Origin: Vicinamibacteria bacterium
Lineage (GTDB): Bacteria; Acidobacteriota; Vicinamibacteria; Vicinamibacterales; UBA2999
NCBI GenBank assembly: GCA_025924295.1
Contig: JAICEG010000011.1
Coordinates: 1-26,275 of the forward strand
Reading direction: 5' to 3'
DNA: 26,275 nt
Positions 7,492 to 15,333 of this stretch are shown in pieces. The notes beneath the pieces are model-generated. The model did no database searches, was not told the origin of the DNA, and saw only the letters and a program-made list of their open reading frames with translations. How positions within the stretch are numbered: the stretch's first letter is position 1; the number at the start of each line of letters is the position of its first letter. The translations under genes and the position numbers were made by a program.

Positions 7492-9390
7492 TCATCGCCT
7501 CCTCACACGGCGCTCGCTCGTCATCCAGACAACCAGTGTGACCAGCGATACGGCCGTGCCCCACCAGAAGGACCGCATGTCGTACTGCAGGTCGACACGG
7601 TGAGTCCCGGCCGGCACCGGAACGCCCGTGAACGCCAGATTGACCCTCATGCGAGCAACACGGCGACCGTCCACCCATGCCCGCCGATCGGGATAGTAGG
7701 TCTCGCTGAAGAAGACCATCCCGTCGCGCGGAGCCTCGACTTCCACCGTCATGGTGCCATCGAAATGATCCAGAGCCTGGATCGTTGCCGGCACCGGCGG
7801 CGCGTCGCATCCATTCGCGCCCATGATCCATTCGGACTTGGGCTCGTCGAATGCGGGAACGGCTCCGGCAGATGCCAGCAGCGCGAGGGTGCCGCGATCA
7901 ATGCCCTGCGTGTCCTCGACGAGCGGATGCTGCACGATCGCGGCGATGTTCTCACGCGAGCGATCGAGCAGATTGTATTCCCACGTCTGATCGCCGATAT
8001 CGCGATGGGGTGCGAGATGCAGCTGCGACTCGAGGCGGGATCGATCCGAATCGGTCATGCCGGCCGGCCATCGCACGTTGACGATCAGGTACGGCTGCAG
8101 CGCCACGTGATTGTCGTAGCTGCTCCGCCGCAACCGGTATTCCATCTCTTCGCGCCCGACGGCCACCGGCGCGCAGGTCCAGAAAGCACGCGGCGCGGCG
8201 AAATTGGCGCGATAGACGCCGACACCGCGCGATTCACTCAGCCGGGTCCATCGCTGCGAATCGGGTGGTTGGCAGGAGACCAGGTACTGCACGCCCAGGA
8301 GCTTCAGGAGATCCATGCGCGCAGGCCCCTGTGCAGCTTCAGGTATGCCGTCGAAGACCGCGCGCATGCGCTCCTGGGGTCCGCGCACCAGGTTCGAGAA
8401 CCGCGCGTAGTCAGCAAGCAGGAAGCCGCCGTACCCCCCAACGCCGGGCATGTCGAGCGCGACGAGATCAGCACCGTCGATCGCGCGGTCGCACGCGGAC
8501 AGCAGCCGCCCAGGTGCATCCAGTGAACGTATGGTTGCGGCGATTTCCGGATGCTGCTGAGTGCTCCCACCATCGGCAAGACTGCGAGGAGGAACATCTG
8601 GCAGGAGATCGCGGTCGCCACCCATCACTGTCCAAAACCGAACGGTGGGCGCAATTTGAAACGCACTGAGCCCGAAGGCGAGGCATCCGAGCAACAGCGG
8701 CTGCGCGATCAAGTGCCGCCAACCCCCGAGCGGGGACCGCCACATGGCCGCGAACACGTAGGACGCGACCACTGCGGCCACCAGTGGCGCGGGTCTCAAC
8801 GCCGATGCAAGGAGGGCAAACGCGGCAACCACCACGAGCTCCGGGCGCGGCAGCCACGATTGCCGATCCGCCGATCGCAGCGCACACGCGACTGCCAGCG
8901 GGAGCCAGGCCAGCCGATAGACGTCGATCGAATACGCGAGGTCCTCTATCGGTATGAACAACCGGGTACTGAGGACGGCTGCGCTGGCTACGGCCGACGC
9001 CACCCTCGGCACACCCAGGTAGCGCGCGGCGAGATACGTCCCTGCTCCGGCCAGCCATGCGTGAAACGCAAAGCTCAGCGAGAAAAACAGCGGCAGCGGC
9101 AACAGCCGCAGCGCCACGTGCGGTGGGTAGAGCGAGAGCATCTCGGGATTGGCGAGATGCGGACGGCCGCCAAACTGATAGGGATTCCAGAGCGGAAGCG
9201 TTCCCTCTGCCAATGCGCCCTGGTTCACGCGTTCCCAGCTCATGGCGACCCTGGCGGCCGGTCCAGGACTCGAGGCACGCGCGATCTCGAAACTCACCGG
9301 AACGAGAGAGACGACCAGCAGAGCCGCCAGGAGGACGAGATCGATCCTGGCGATCCCCCAGCGGGACATGCCTTGGAGCCGTCCGGCCAT
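7492..9390 (-). CDS. Short YfhO-like polytopic membrane protein
   Basis: The 632-residue protein has an N-terminal transmembrane helix followed by GTLPLWNPYQFGGRPHLANPE and LSLYPPHV, the signature loop of YfhO-family proteins, which are GT-C-fold glycosyltransferase-like. About six hydrophobic helices follow up to residue 250. A long soluble region comes next, ending in a beta-rich domain with SETYYPDRRAWVDGR and FTGVPVPAGTHRVDLQYD, also typical of YfhO C-termini, and a last helix. YfhO glycosylates lipoteichoic acid in Bacillus, but most homologues are untested. It is shorter than many family members and lacks a second block of helices. A GTG at 9393 and an ATG at 9369 are alternative starts. 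The ATG at 9390 overlaps the TGA of the upstream gene (TGATG), indicating coupling. Confidence 0.78.
   Translation of the reverse strand: MAGRLQGMSRWGIARIDLVLLAALLVVSLVPVSFEIARASSPGPAARVAMSWERVNQGALAEGTLPLWNPYQFGGRPHLANPEMLSLYPPHVALRLLPLPLFFSLSFAFHAWLAGAGTYLAARYLGVPRVASAVASAAVLSTRLFIPIEDLAYSIDVYRLAWLPLAVACALRSADRQSWLPRPELVVVAAFALLASALRPAPLVAAVVASYVFAAMWRSPLGGWRHLIAQPLLLGCLAFGLSAFQIAPTVRFWTVMGGDRDLLPDVPPRSLADGGSTQQHPEIAATIRSLDAPGRLLSACDRAIDGADLVALDMPGVGGYGGFLLADYARFSNLVRGPQERMRAVFDGIPEAAQGPARMDLLKLLGVQYLVSCQPPDSQRWTRLSESRGVGVYRANFAAPRAFWTCAPVAVGREEMEYRLRRSSYDNHVALQPYLIVNVRWPAGMTDSDRSRLESQLHLAPHRDIGDQTWEYNLLDRSRENIAAIVQHPLVEDTQGIDRGTLALLASAGAVPAFDEPKSEWIMGANGCDAPPVPATIQALDHFDGTMTVEVEAPRDGMVFFSETYYPDRRAWVDGRRVARMRVNLAFTGVPVPAGTHRVDLQYDMRSFWWGTAVSLVTLVVWMTSERRVRRR
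7498..7503 (-). promoter_or_regulatory. Shine-Dalgarno AGGAGG deciding among three ATG codons
   Basis: On the minus strand AGGAGG lies 2, 5 and 8 bases upstream of the ATGs at 7495, 7492 and 7489. The 8-base spacing favours 7489 as the amidohydrolase start. The site lies inside the end of the upstream coding region. Confidence 0.6.
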
Positions 9391-10620
9391 CACGAAACAG
9401 AATCCCGCATCGGCGGATTCGACTGTCCGATCAGGATCAAGGTCACGGCCAGCAACGCGAGCGCGATCAGGCGCGTGACCCAGAGCGCGAGAAGGTCCGG
9501 CGATGGCGTCTGACCGATGATGTCGTAGAGCGGGAACCAGTCCCTGAAGTAGAGCGCCGTGTCCATCTGCGCGAACGGTCGTTGCGTAAATACCGTGACG
9601 AACGTCATCCCGGCCGCGATCGAACGCTCGACCATAGCGACGTGCACGCGGTCACGATAGTAATGGGCCACGAGCGCAACCACAACGGGCAACGCAAACG
9701 CGAGGTAGCGCCAGATATCGAGGTTGCCCACTGCGGTCAGGCCGACGACCACGATGAGAAACGTGGCCAGCTCTGGCTCCTGCCGCAAGCGAGCGAAGCA
9801 CCAGTGCGGGTGGAGCACCAGAAGCGTGCTGATCCCGCCGAATACCGTCACGACGAAGTACAAGAAGGCGGCAATGAATACCGGCGAACCCCATAGCTCG
9901 AGGTTCGCCACCGCATCGCTCGCGGTCAATGCTTCCTCCGAGTACGTCAGCGTTCGGACGACGACGATCGTCAGGACACCAGGCAGATAGGCGAGGCCGT
10001 CGGGCCAGAGGCGACCGCGGCGAAACGTGCGATGCACTCCGCACAGGAGCACAGCGATGCCGAACTCCCGTGACGCCAATGCGAGGATGCAGAGAAGGCC
10101 GGCGAACCAGTGGCGGTCGGTCAGCACGAAATAGCAGGCCGCTGTCATCAGCGCTAACGCCCCGAGATCGATCTGCACCGGGTAGTACGCGAACATTTTC
10201 GAGGTAGCGATGCAGAGAGCCAGGTTCACGACCACGATCGCCTGCACACGCATTCGCGTGTCGTACAGATTCACGATGAGCGCGACGAAGAAGTAGAGCG
10301 TGAACGCATACAGGCCGTTCATCAGCTCGAAGCTCTCGATCACGCCCAGCCCGAGGGCGTACGGGATGCGTGTCAACAGCGGCAGAAAGCGGCCGCGATC
10401 GCGGGACAACGGAACCTTGATCCAGGCCGTCGGTCATGAGGCTGGCGTACTGCCGACCGTGCCATCCCAGGCCATCGCCGACAACGATTTGCCCGGAGGT
10501 CAGCGTGAGCGCCTGAAAGATGAGCAGCCCCATGACGGCGAGCGCCAGGTGCCACGAGAGCCGCCGCGTCGGCAGCCGTGAGTCCCCGCCGCGGCTGGCT
10601 GGCGAAACGATCGATCGCAT
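9390..10620 (-). pseudogene. GT-C-like polytopic membrane protein, broken by a one-base insertion
   Basis: Two overlapping frames together encode a homologue of the 395-residue protein at 15334-16521. The first frame (from 10620) gives the N-terminal helix and the loop GLGWHGRQYASLMTDGLDQGS. The second (down to 9390) gives RFLPLLTRIPYALGLGV through to the C-terminal helix. Removing one T from the minus-strand TTT run (plus-strand 10386-10388) restores RPLLPLLTR exactly as in the paralogue and gives about 409 residues. The product would be a membrane protein of around ten helices, possibly a glycosyltransferase. The acidic residue of the paralogue's WDGRGY motif is His here. It heads an operon with the YfhO-like protein and the amidohydrolase. 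A true frameshift, a sequencing error or programmed frameshifting are all possible. Confidence 0.8.
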
Positions 10621-10766
10621 GAAAATGGCTTCGAACGTGCGCTCGGGGGAAAACGCACGGATGCGGTCGTCAGCGACTCAGCAGGTGTGGTCCGTTGACT
10701 GACTGGTGATACTAGCACGCGTCCACGCGCGACCGGATTGCTCGTGGCCGCGACTTGCGCGTCCAT

Positions 10767-10775
10767 GGAGGTGAT
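10767..10775 (+). promoter_or_regulatory. Perfect Shine-Dalgarno sequence without a matching start codon
   Basis: GGAGGTGAT is fully complementary to the 16S rRNA 3' end. No ATG, GTG or TTG occurs 4-12 bases downstream, and the preferred ATG of the next gene is 28 bases away. TATATT at 10775-10780 overlaps its end and could instead be a -10 box. The rest of the 183-base divergent gap (10621-10803) shows nothing I can assign. Confidence 0.3.
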
Positions 10776-10803
10776 ATATTCCGCACGACTGGACGGTCAC
10801 AAA

Positions 10804-11700
10804 ATGACGACGGCGCGAACGAGTCTGATCGTGGCGGCGCTGGCTTTGACCTTCGACGCGTCCCCAGCGCTCGGGCAGCAGGTGGACCTGGCCGGCATGT
10901 GGTCGGCGACGCTCGGCAATCACGAGGAGCTGCCGCTGCGCGGCGATCCAGGCGTCGAAGTCGGTGAATACGTCGGCATCCCGCTCAACGACGCGGCCAG
11001 GCAGCACGCCGAGACCTGGACGCCGACCATGCATTCGCTGCTCGAATGGCAGGGACGACCGCACCCGGTTACCTATGCCATGCGCGCTCCACGACCGGAC
11101 TTCCGCATGGGCGCCATCGTCGATCCCAAGACCGAGCGGCTCATCGCCTACACGATCACGGGACTGTTCGGCCGGGCCGATCGCACGATCTGGCTCGACG
11201 GCCGTCCCCGCCCATCCAAGTACGCCGAGCATCAGTGGCAGGGGTTCTCGACCGGCGAATGGATCGGCGGCGGCCTCAAGGTGACCACGACGCACATCAA
11301 GTACAGCTTCGTGCACCGGAACGGCATTCCGCTGAGCCCGTACGCCGTCATGACCGAGTACTACTGGCCGCACGGCGATCTGCTGACGCTCGCGATCATT
11401 GTCGAAGATCCCGTCTACCTGACCGAACCGCTCGTGCGAACGTCGACGTTCCGGCGCGATCCCAACCTGACGATCCCGGCATTGCAGCCGTTCGAGGTCG
11501 CCGAGGAGCTGCCCTCGCTCGAAAAGGGACAGGTGCCGGCCTACCCTCTCGGCACCAAGCACCCGGAATACGCGGCGAAGCACAACCTGCCGTTCGAGGC
11601 GTCGCAGGGCGGCGCCCACACGATGTATCCCGAATACGCGAAACGGCTCGAAGAGCTGATGCCCGCGTCCGCCATACCATCGGCTTCGGCGACGAGATGA
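10804..11700 (+). CDS. Secreted protein of unknown function
   Basis: The 298-residue protein has a signal peptide (MTTARTSL, hydrophobic core, SPALGQQ). The mature part lacks recognisable catalytic motifs but has a beta-rich look, with TGLFGRADRTIWLDGRPRP, GFSTGEWIGGGLKVTTTHIK and YAVMTEYYWPHGDLLTLAIIVEDP. This GxWxG..L..TTT..K pattern recurs in many acidobacterial secreted proteins of unknown role, and a looser version occurs in the 467-residue protein at 20752-22155. The frame is open further upstream to 10738. The ATG at 10804 is chosen because the signal peptide starts there, although its ribosome-binding site is weak (GGAC nine bases away). The stop overlaps the next gene's ATG (ATGA), so the two are cotranslated and may act together. 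Confidence 0.75.
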   Translation: MTTARTSLIVAALALTFDASPALGQQVDLAGMWSATLGNHEELPLRGDPGVEVGEYVGIPLNDAARQHAETWTPTMHSLLEWQGRPHPVTYAMRAPRPDFRMGAIVDPKTERLIAYTITGLFGRADRTIWLDGRPRPSKYAEHQWQGFSTGEWIGGGLKVTTTHIKYSFVHRNGIPLSPYAVMTEYYWPHGDLLTLAIIVEDPVYLTEPLVRTSTFRRDPNLTIPALQPFEVAEELPSLEKGQVPAYPLGTKHPEYAAKHNLPFEASQGGAHTMYPEYAKRLEELMPASAIPSASATR

Positions 11701-12707
11701 CGGCGCCGACAGCAGCACGGCTTCTCGCGGCGTTCATTGTGCTGGCGTGGGTAGCAACGGGACCCCTCGTTGCGCAGCAGCTGGGCCCTCGCACGGCTAA
11801 GCCGGCGTACGACGATGGCAATGTCGAGGCGTTGCAGGTGCAGGGCAACGTTCACCTCGTTGCCGGTTCAGGCGCAAACGTCACGGTGCAGGTCGATCCG
11901 GATGGCCTTCTCGTCGTGGACACGAGTGTCGTGGCAATGAGCGACAGGGTGCTGGCCGCGATCAGAACGATCTCCGACAAGCCGATCCGCCACATCATCA
12001 ACACCAGCGCCGACGAACATCACACCGGCGGGAACGAGAGCCTGTCGATTGCCGGCCGCAACGTCAGCGCCGGGATCGGCGGCCAGGGCGGGCGCGAGCC
12101 GGCCCGTCTCGAGGGCGCTCCGGTCATCGCGCACGAGCACGTCCTGCACCGGATGAGCGGTCTCAAGGGCGAGCCTGCGCGCATGCCGTACGGTGTGTGG
12201 CCGCACGACACCTTTTACACGAACAAGAAGCAGCTCTATTTCGGCGGCGAGGTCGTCGAGATGCTGCACACGCCAGCGGCCCACACCGACGGCGACCTCA
12301 TCGTCTGGTTCCGCAAGTCGGATGTCGTCGCGACCGGGGACGTCTTCTCCACGGTGACCTACCCGAGGATCGACCGTGCGCGAGGCGGGAGCATCCAGGG
12401 TGTGCTCGACGCACTCAACCAGATTCTCGACATCACCTTCCCCGCCTTCAACAATCAGGGCGGCACGCTCGTGGTGCCAGGGCACGGACGGATCTGCAAC
12501 GAGTCAGACGTCGCCGAGTACCGCGACATGACGACTATCATTCGCGACCGCATTCGGCTCATGGTCGAGAAGAAGATGACGCTGGCGCAGGTCAAGGCGG
12601 CGGGCCCGACCAGGGATTACGATGGCGTGTACTCCACGCCTGAGTGGACGGGCGAGATGTTCGTCGAAGCGATCTACGCCGACCTGACAAGCGCCCGGCC
12701 GCGGTGA
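11697..12707 (+). CDS. Secreted metallo-beta-lactamase-fold protein with degenerate zinc motif
   Basis: The 336-residue protein has a signal peptide ending near LVAQQ and a full metallo-beta-lactamase fold (about residues 45-300). Visible blocks are NVHLVAGSGANVTVQVDPDGLLVVDT, the motif-2 region INTSADEHHTGGNE, HTPAAHTDGDLIVWF (His196), ATGDVFS (Asp215) and VVPGHGRI (His263). The canonical HxHxDH reads S104-A-D106-E-H108-H109. The first two zinc histidines are therefore replaced by Ser and Asp and the Asp by His, while the later ligands remain. It could bind a single metal or use an altered site. Relatives hydrolyse lactones, thioesters or sulfate esters. The start overlaps the stop of the upstream secreted protein by ATGA. 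The upstream open frame to 11046 is a shadow of that gene. Confidence 0.85.
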   Translation: MTAPTAARLLAAFIVLAWVATGPLVAQQLGPRTAKPAYDDGNVEALQVQGNVHLVAGSGANVTVQVDPDGLLVVDTSVVAMSDRVLAAIRTISDKPIRHIINTSADEHHTGGNESLSIAGRNVSAGIGGQGGREPARLEGAPVIAHEHVLHRMSGLKGEPARMPYGVWPHDTFYTNKKQLYFGGEVVEMLHTPAAHTDGDLIVWFRKSDVVATGDVFSTVTYPRIDRARGGSIQGVLDALNQILDITFPAFNNQGGTLVVPGHGRICNESDVAEYRDMTTIIRDRIRLMVEKKMTLAQVKAAGPTRDYDGVYSTPEWTGEMFVEAIYADLTSARPR

Positions 12708-12721
12708 GCCAGTTGGCTCAC
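12704..12721. terminator. Perfect inverted repeat spanning both convergent stop codons
   Basis: GTGAGCCA (12704-12711) and TGGCTCAC (12714-12721) are perfect inverted arms around GT. The left arm contains the TGA of the MBL-fold gene and the right arm the TGA of the ADOP permease. No T-run follows on either strand, so this is a compact bidirectional hairpin rather than a classical terminator. Confidence 0.45.
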
Positions 12722-15141
12722 TCGGCGCGAAGGGCGGTGATCGGATCCACGCGCGGCGCCCGTCGCGCGGGAAGATAGGCCGCGAGCAGTGCGGCGGCCA
12801 CCACGAGCGCACAGGCAACGGCAAGCGTTGCGCTGTCGCGAGGCTCGACCCTGAACAGATAGCTTCGAATCGCTGAGGCGGCGCCGAGCGCAAGCACGAG
12901 ACCGGCAGCCAGTCCGACACCTACGCACGCCAACGTGTCACTCAGGACGACGGCAGCGACACGCCAGCCCGGTGCACCAAGCGCCACGCGGATAGCGATG
13001 TCCTTCAGCTGTTGCGCGAGCCGGTAGCGCACGACGCCATAGACACCGAGGGCCGCAAGCACGAGCGTGGTCAACGCGAACACCCCAATCACGCCGGTCA
13101 CCAGGCGCCGCGGCCGCAGCGTTCGGCTCACATACTCTCCGAGTGCCACCGGAGTGCCGAGCGCCTGATTGCGATCGACCTCCCAGATCGCCGACCGAAG
13201 CGATGGCACGAGCGCAATCGGGTCCGCGGCACGCACGACCAGGTCGTAGGCCTGGAAGAACGACGGCGCCTGGCCGATCGGGATGTACGCCTCGCGTCCG
13301 GCGTCGCCGTCGAGGCTGCGGTGTTTGACATCGCTTACCACCGCCACCACCTGCCGGATGTTTCCGAGAACGAACAGTGTCGATCTCAATGGATCGCCAC
13401 CCTCCGAGCGGATTTGACGCGCGAACGTCTCGTTGATCGCCATCACTAGCGGGCGCAATCGAACGTCATTCGCATCGAAGTCACGCCCGGCGAGGATGCG
13501 AACCCCGATCGTGTCGAAATACCCGCGGCTCACGATGCGCCCGGCGGCATTGTCGATCGCCGGGTTGGGCGGTCGTCCCTGCAGAATCGCATCCCAGCCC
13601 ATGCTTGGCCGATCTCCCATAGGCAGGTGAATGGTCAAGGCGGCGGATTCGACTCCGGGTACTCCGCGCACACTCTCCAGGAGCCGATCGAAGAATGGCA
13701 AGCGATCCGGACCCGCGAGCCGCCCCGCGGGATCGACCCGGATCGCCATCGCACCATTCGGGTTGAACCCGGGGTCCACGTCGAGCAGTTCCACGAGGCT
13801 GCGTGCCAGCAAGCCGCCGGCAACCGTCAGGACGATCACGATAGCGGCCTGAACCGCCAGCGCCAGTCGCTGCACGTACACGCTGCGTCGATCGATCGTG
13901 ACGCCGGCATGCGGCCGCAACGCGTCGGTCATATCTCGCTGTCGCAACTGCAACACGGCGACAACGGCGAACACCAACGTGACGGTCGCGCACAGGGCGA
14001 ACGCAAACGCCATCGTCGCGCTGCCGACCTGCAGATCGCCGATGCGTGCGATCGACACCCATTCCGCACGGCGGAGCACCTCGAGCACGGCAACCGTCAG
14101 CCAGATACCGATCACCCCGCTGGCGCTCACCAAGACGGCGCTTTCGATCGTCATCTGCGCGAGCACCTGACGCATCGAAGCCCCCAGCGCCATTCGCAGC
14201 TGCATTTCACGCCGCCGACCGCTCGCTCGGACCAGCAACAGATTCACGAGGTTTGCGCACGCCAGCAGCAGGACGCCTCCGGCACCTGTCAGCAACAGGA
14301 GAACCGGCACTCTCGCCCCGCGTGTGACGAGAGTGGCCAATGGGGTGACCACCTGTCCGAGCACCGTCATCCACTCCCACTTGCCAACCGACAGCGCGAC
14401 CTGCCGGCTGGCCAGTTCGGCGCGTGCCTGCTCAGCCGTGACTCCAGGGCGGAGGCGGCCGACGACCGCCATGAACCCGCCGATGTCCTCGCTGCCGTCC
14501 ACGGTCAGGGGCAGATACACGTCGATCGGTGCGCTGGCAAACAGGCTCCCGGGAAGCGGGAATGCCGTCGAGACCACGCCGACGATGGTGTGCGATTCGT
14601 TTTCGATCGTCATCGACTGCCCGACGACGTCGGGAGCGCCGGCGAAGCGCCGCTGCCAGTAGCCGTACGAGAGCACGACCGTCTGAGTAGCGCCAGGCGT
14701 GTCGTCGCCGGTGCGGAACAGACGCCCGGCTGCCGGCCTTGCCCCGAGCAGGTCGAGCAACTGGTGCGTGACGCGCAGGCCCCCGACACGCTCGGGCGTT
14801 CCACCGCCGGTCACTGTGAATACGTCAGGGGCATCGCCCGACCACGCCCCGATCTGCTCGAACGATGTCAGGCCGTTCTGCCAGTCAGCGAACTGCGGAA
14901 GCCGGTTCGAGCCGATCACCGCCCTCTGCCCATCCGACGTGCGCGTGTCGTAGGTGGTGACCCACACCAGCCGATCGGACGCGGGAAACGGCAACGGCTG
15001 AACCAGCATCGAGTACGCAATTGTCAGCGCCGTCGTCGTTGCTCCGATGCCAAGCGCCAACGTGCCCACGATCACGACCGCGAGGGCAGGCGTACGACGC
15101 CACGTTCGGACAGCGATTCGTGCAGTGTTCCAGAGATTCAT
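12718..15141 (-). CDS. ADOP-type MacB/FtsX permease
   Basis: The 807-residue protein has the layout of acidobacterial duplicated orphan permeases. A first transmembrane helix (about 18-45, GTLALGIGATTTALTIAYSML) leads into a MacB-like periplasmic domain (about 50-270). A three-helix FtsX unit follows (starting LLLLTGAGGVLLLACANLVNLLLV), with RRREMQLRMALGAS. Then come a second helix-plus-periplasmic unit (from about 425) and a C-terminal FtsX unit with KDIAIRVALGAPGWRV and the terminal ARRAPRVDPITALRAE. Homologues of this fold work with MacB/LolD-type ATPases to export peptides, lipoproteins or drugs, but no ATPase is encoded nearby. Its substrate and partner are unknown. It diverges from the gene at 15334 across 192 bases. 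Confidence 0.9.
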   Translation of the reverse strand: MNLWNTARIAVRTWRRTPALAVVIVGTLALGIGATTTALTIAYSMLVQPLPFPASDRLVWVTTYDTRTSDGQRAVIGSNRLPQFADWQNGLTSFEQIGAWSGDAPDVFTVTGGGTPERVGGLRVTHQLLDLLGARPAAGRLFRTGDDTPGATQTVVLSYGYWQRRFAGAPDVVGQSMTIENESHTIVGVVSTAFPLPGSLFASAPIDVYLPLTVDGSEDIGGFMAVVGRLRPGVTAEQARAELASRQVALSVGKWEWMTVLGQVVTPLATLVTRGARVPVLLLLTGAGGVLLLACANLVNLLLVRASGRRREMQLRMALGASMRQVLAQMTIESAVLVSASGVIGIWLTVAVLEVLRRAEWVSIARIGDLQVGSATMAFAFALCATVTLVFAVVAVLQLRQRDMTDALRPHAGVTIDRRSVYVQRLALAVQAAIVIVLTVAGGLLARSLVELLDVDPGFNPNGAMAIRVDPAGRLAGPDRLPFFDRLLESVRGVPGVESAALTIHLPMGDRPSMGWDAILQGRPPNPAIDNAAGRIVSRGYFDTIGVRILAGRDFDANDVRLRPLVMAINETFARQIRSEGGDPLRSTLFVLGNIRQVVAVVSDVKHRSLDGDAGREAYIPIGQAPSFFQAYDLVVRAADPIALVPSLRSAIWEVDRNQALGTPVALGEYVSRTLRPRRLVTGVIGVFALTTLVLAALGVYGVVRYRLAQQLKDIAIRVALGAPGWRVAAVVLSDTLACVGVGLAAGLVLALGAASAIRSYLFRVEPRDSATLAVACALVVAAALLAAYLPARRAPRVDPITALRAE

Positions 15142-15202
15142 AGGTCGCTCGCGGGCCTGCCGTGGTCGATATCAATCCTCGTACCGGCCAGGCGCGCGTC
15201 TC

Positions 15203-15221
15203 TGCGGCGACTTACGCCGCA
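15203..15221. other. GC-rich hairpin in a divergent promoter region
   Basis: TGCGGCG (15203-15209), loop ACTTA, CGCCGCA (15215-15221) form a perfect 7-bp stem. It lies in the 192-base gap between the leftward ADOP permease and the rightward membrane protein gene. It could be an operator or a leader hairpin; there is no adjacent T-run. A TAATAT at 15301-15306, 28 bases before the rightward ATG, is a weak -10 candidate without a matching -35. Nothing else in the gap could be assigned. Confidence 0.35.
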
Positions 15222-15333
15222 ACAGCGTCCGCTTGTGGGATGGCGCGTCCGGTGACGGACGGTTGGGGTAGTGCCGGTCAGTCACGCCTCGGCCTGATGC
15301 TAATATCTCCACGTCTTCAGCGCACATCCTTCC

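Noticed and set aside
7490..7831. N-terminal extension of the amidohydrolase frame
   Set aside because: It lies within the YfhO-like coding region. The Tat signal starting MNRRQFL with AGGAGG upstream marks the real start.
10695..10713. TTGACT followed by GATACT as a promoter
   Set aside because: The spacing is only 7 bases, so it cannot be a sigma-70 promoter.
11046..11696. N-terminal extension of the MBL-fold frame
   Set aside because: It is out-of-frame translation of the secreted protein at 10804-11700. The true signal peptide begins at 11697.
13627..15255. 542-codon open frame on the plus strand opposite the first ADOP permease
   Set aside because: Its translation is rich in Arg, His, Gln and Asp with no domain or hydrophobic core. 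The opposite strand encodes a clear ADOP permease. It is a high-GC shadow frame.
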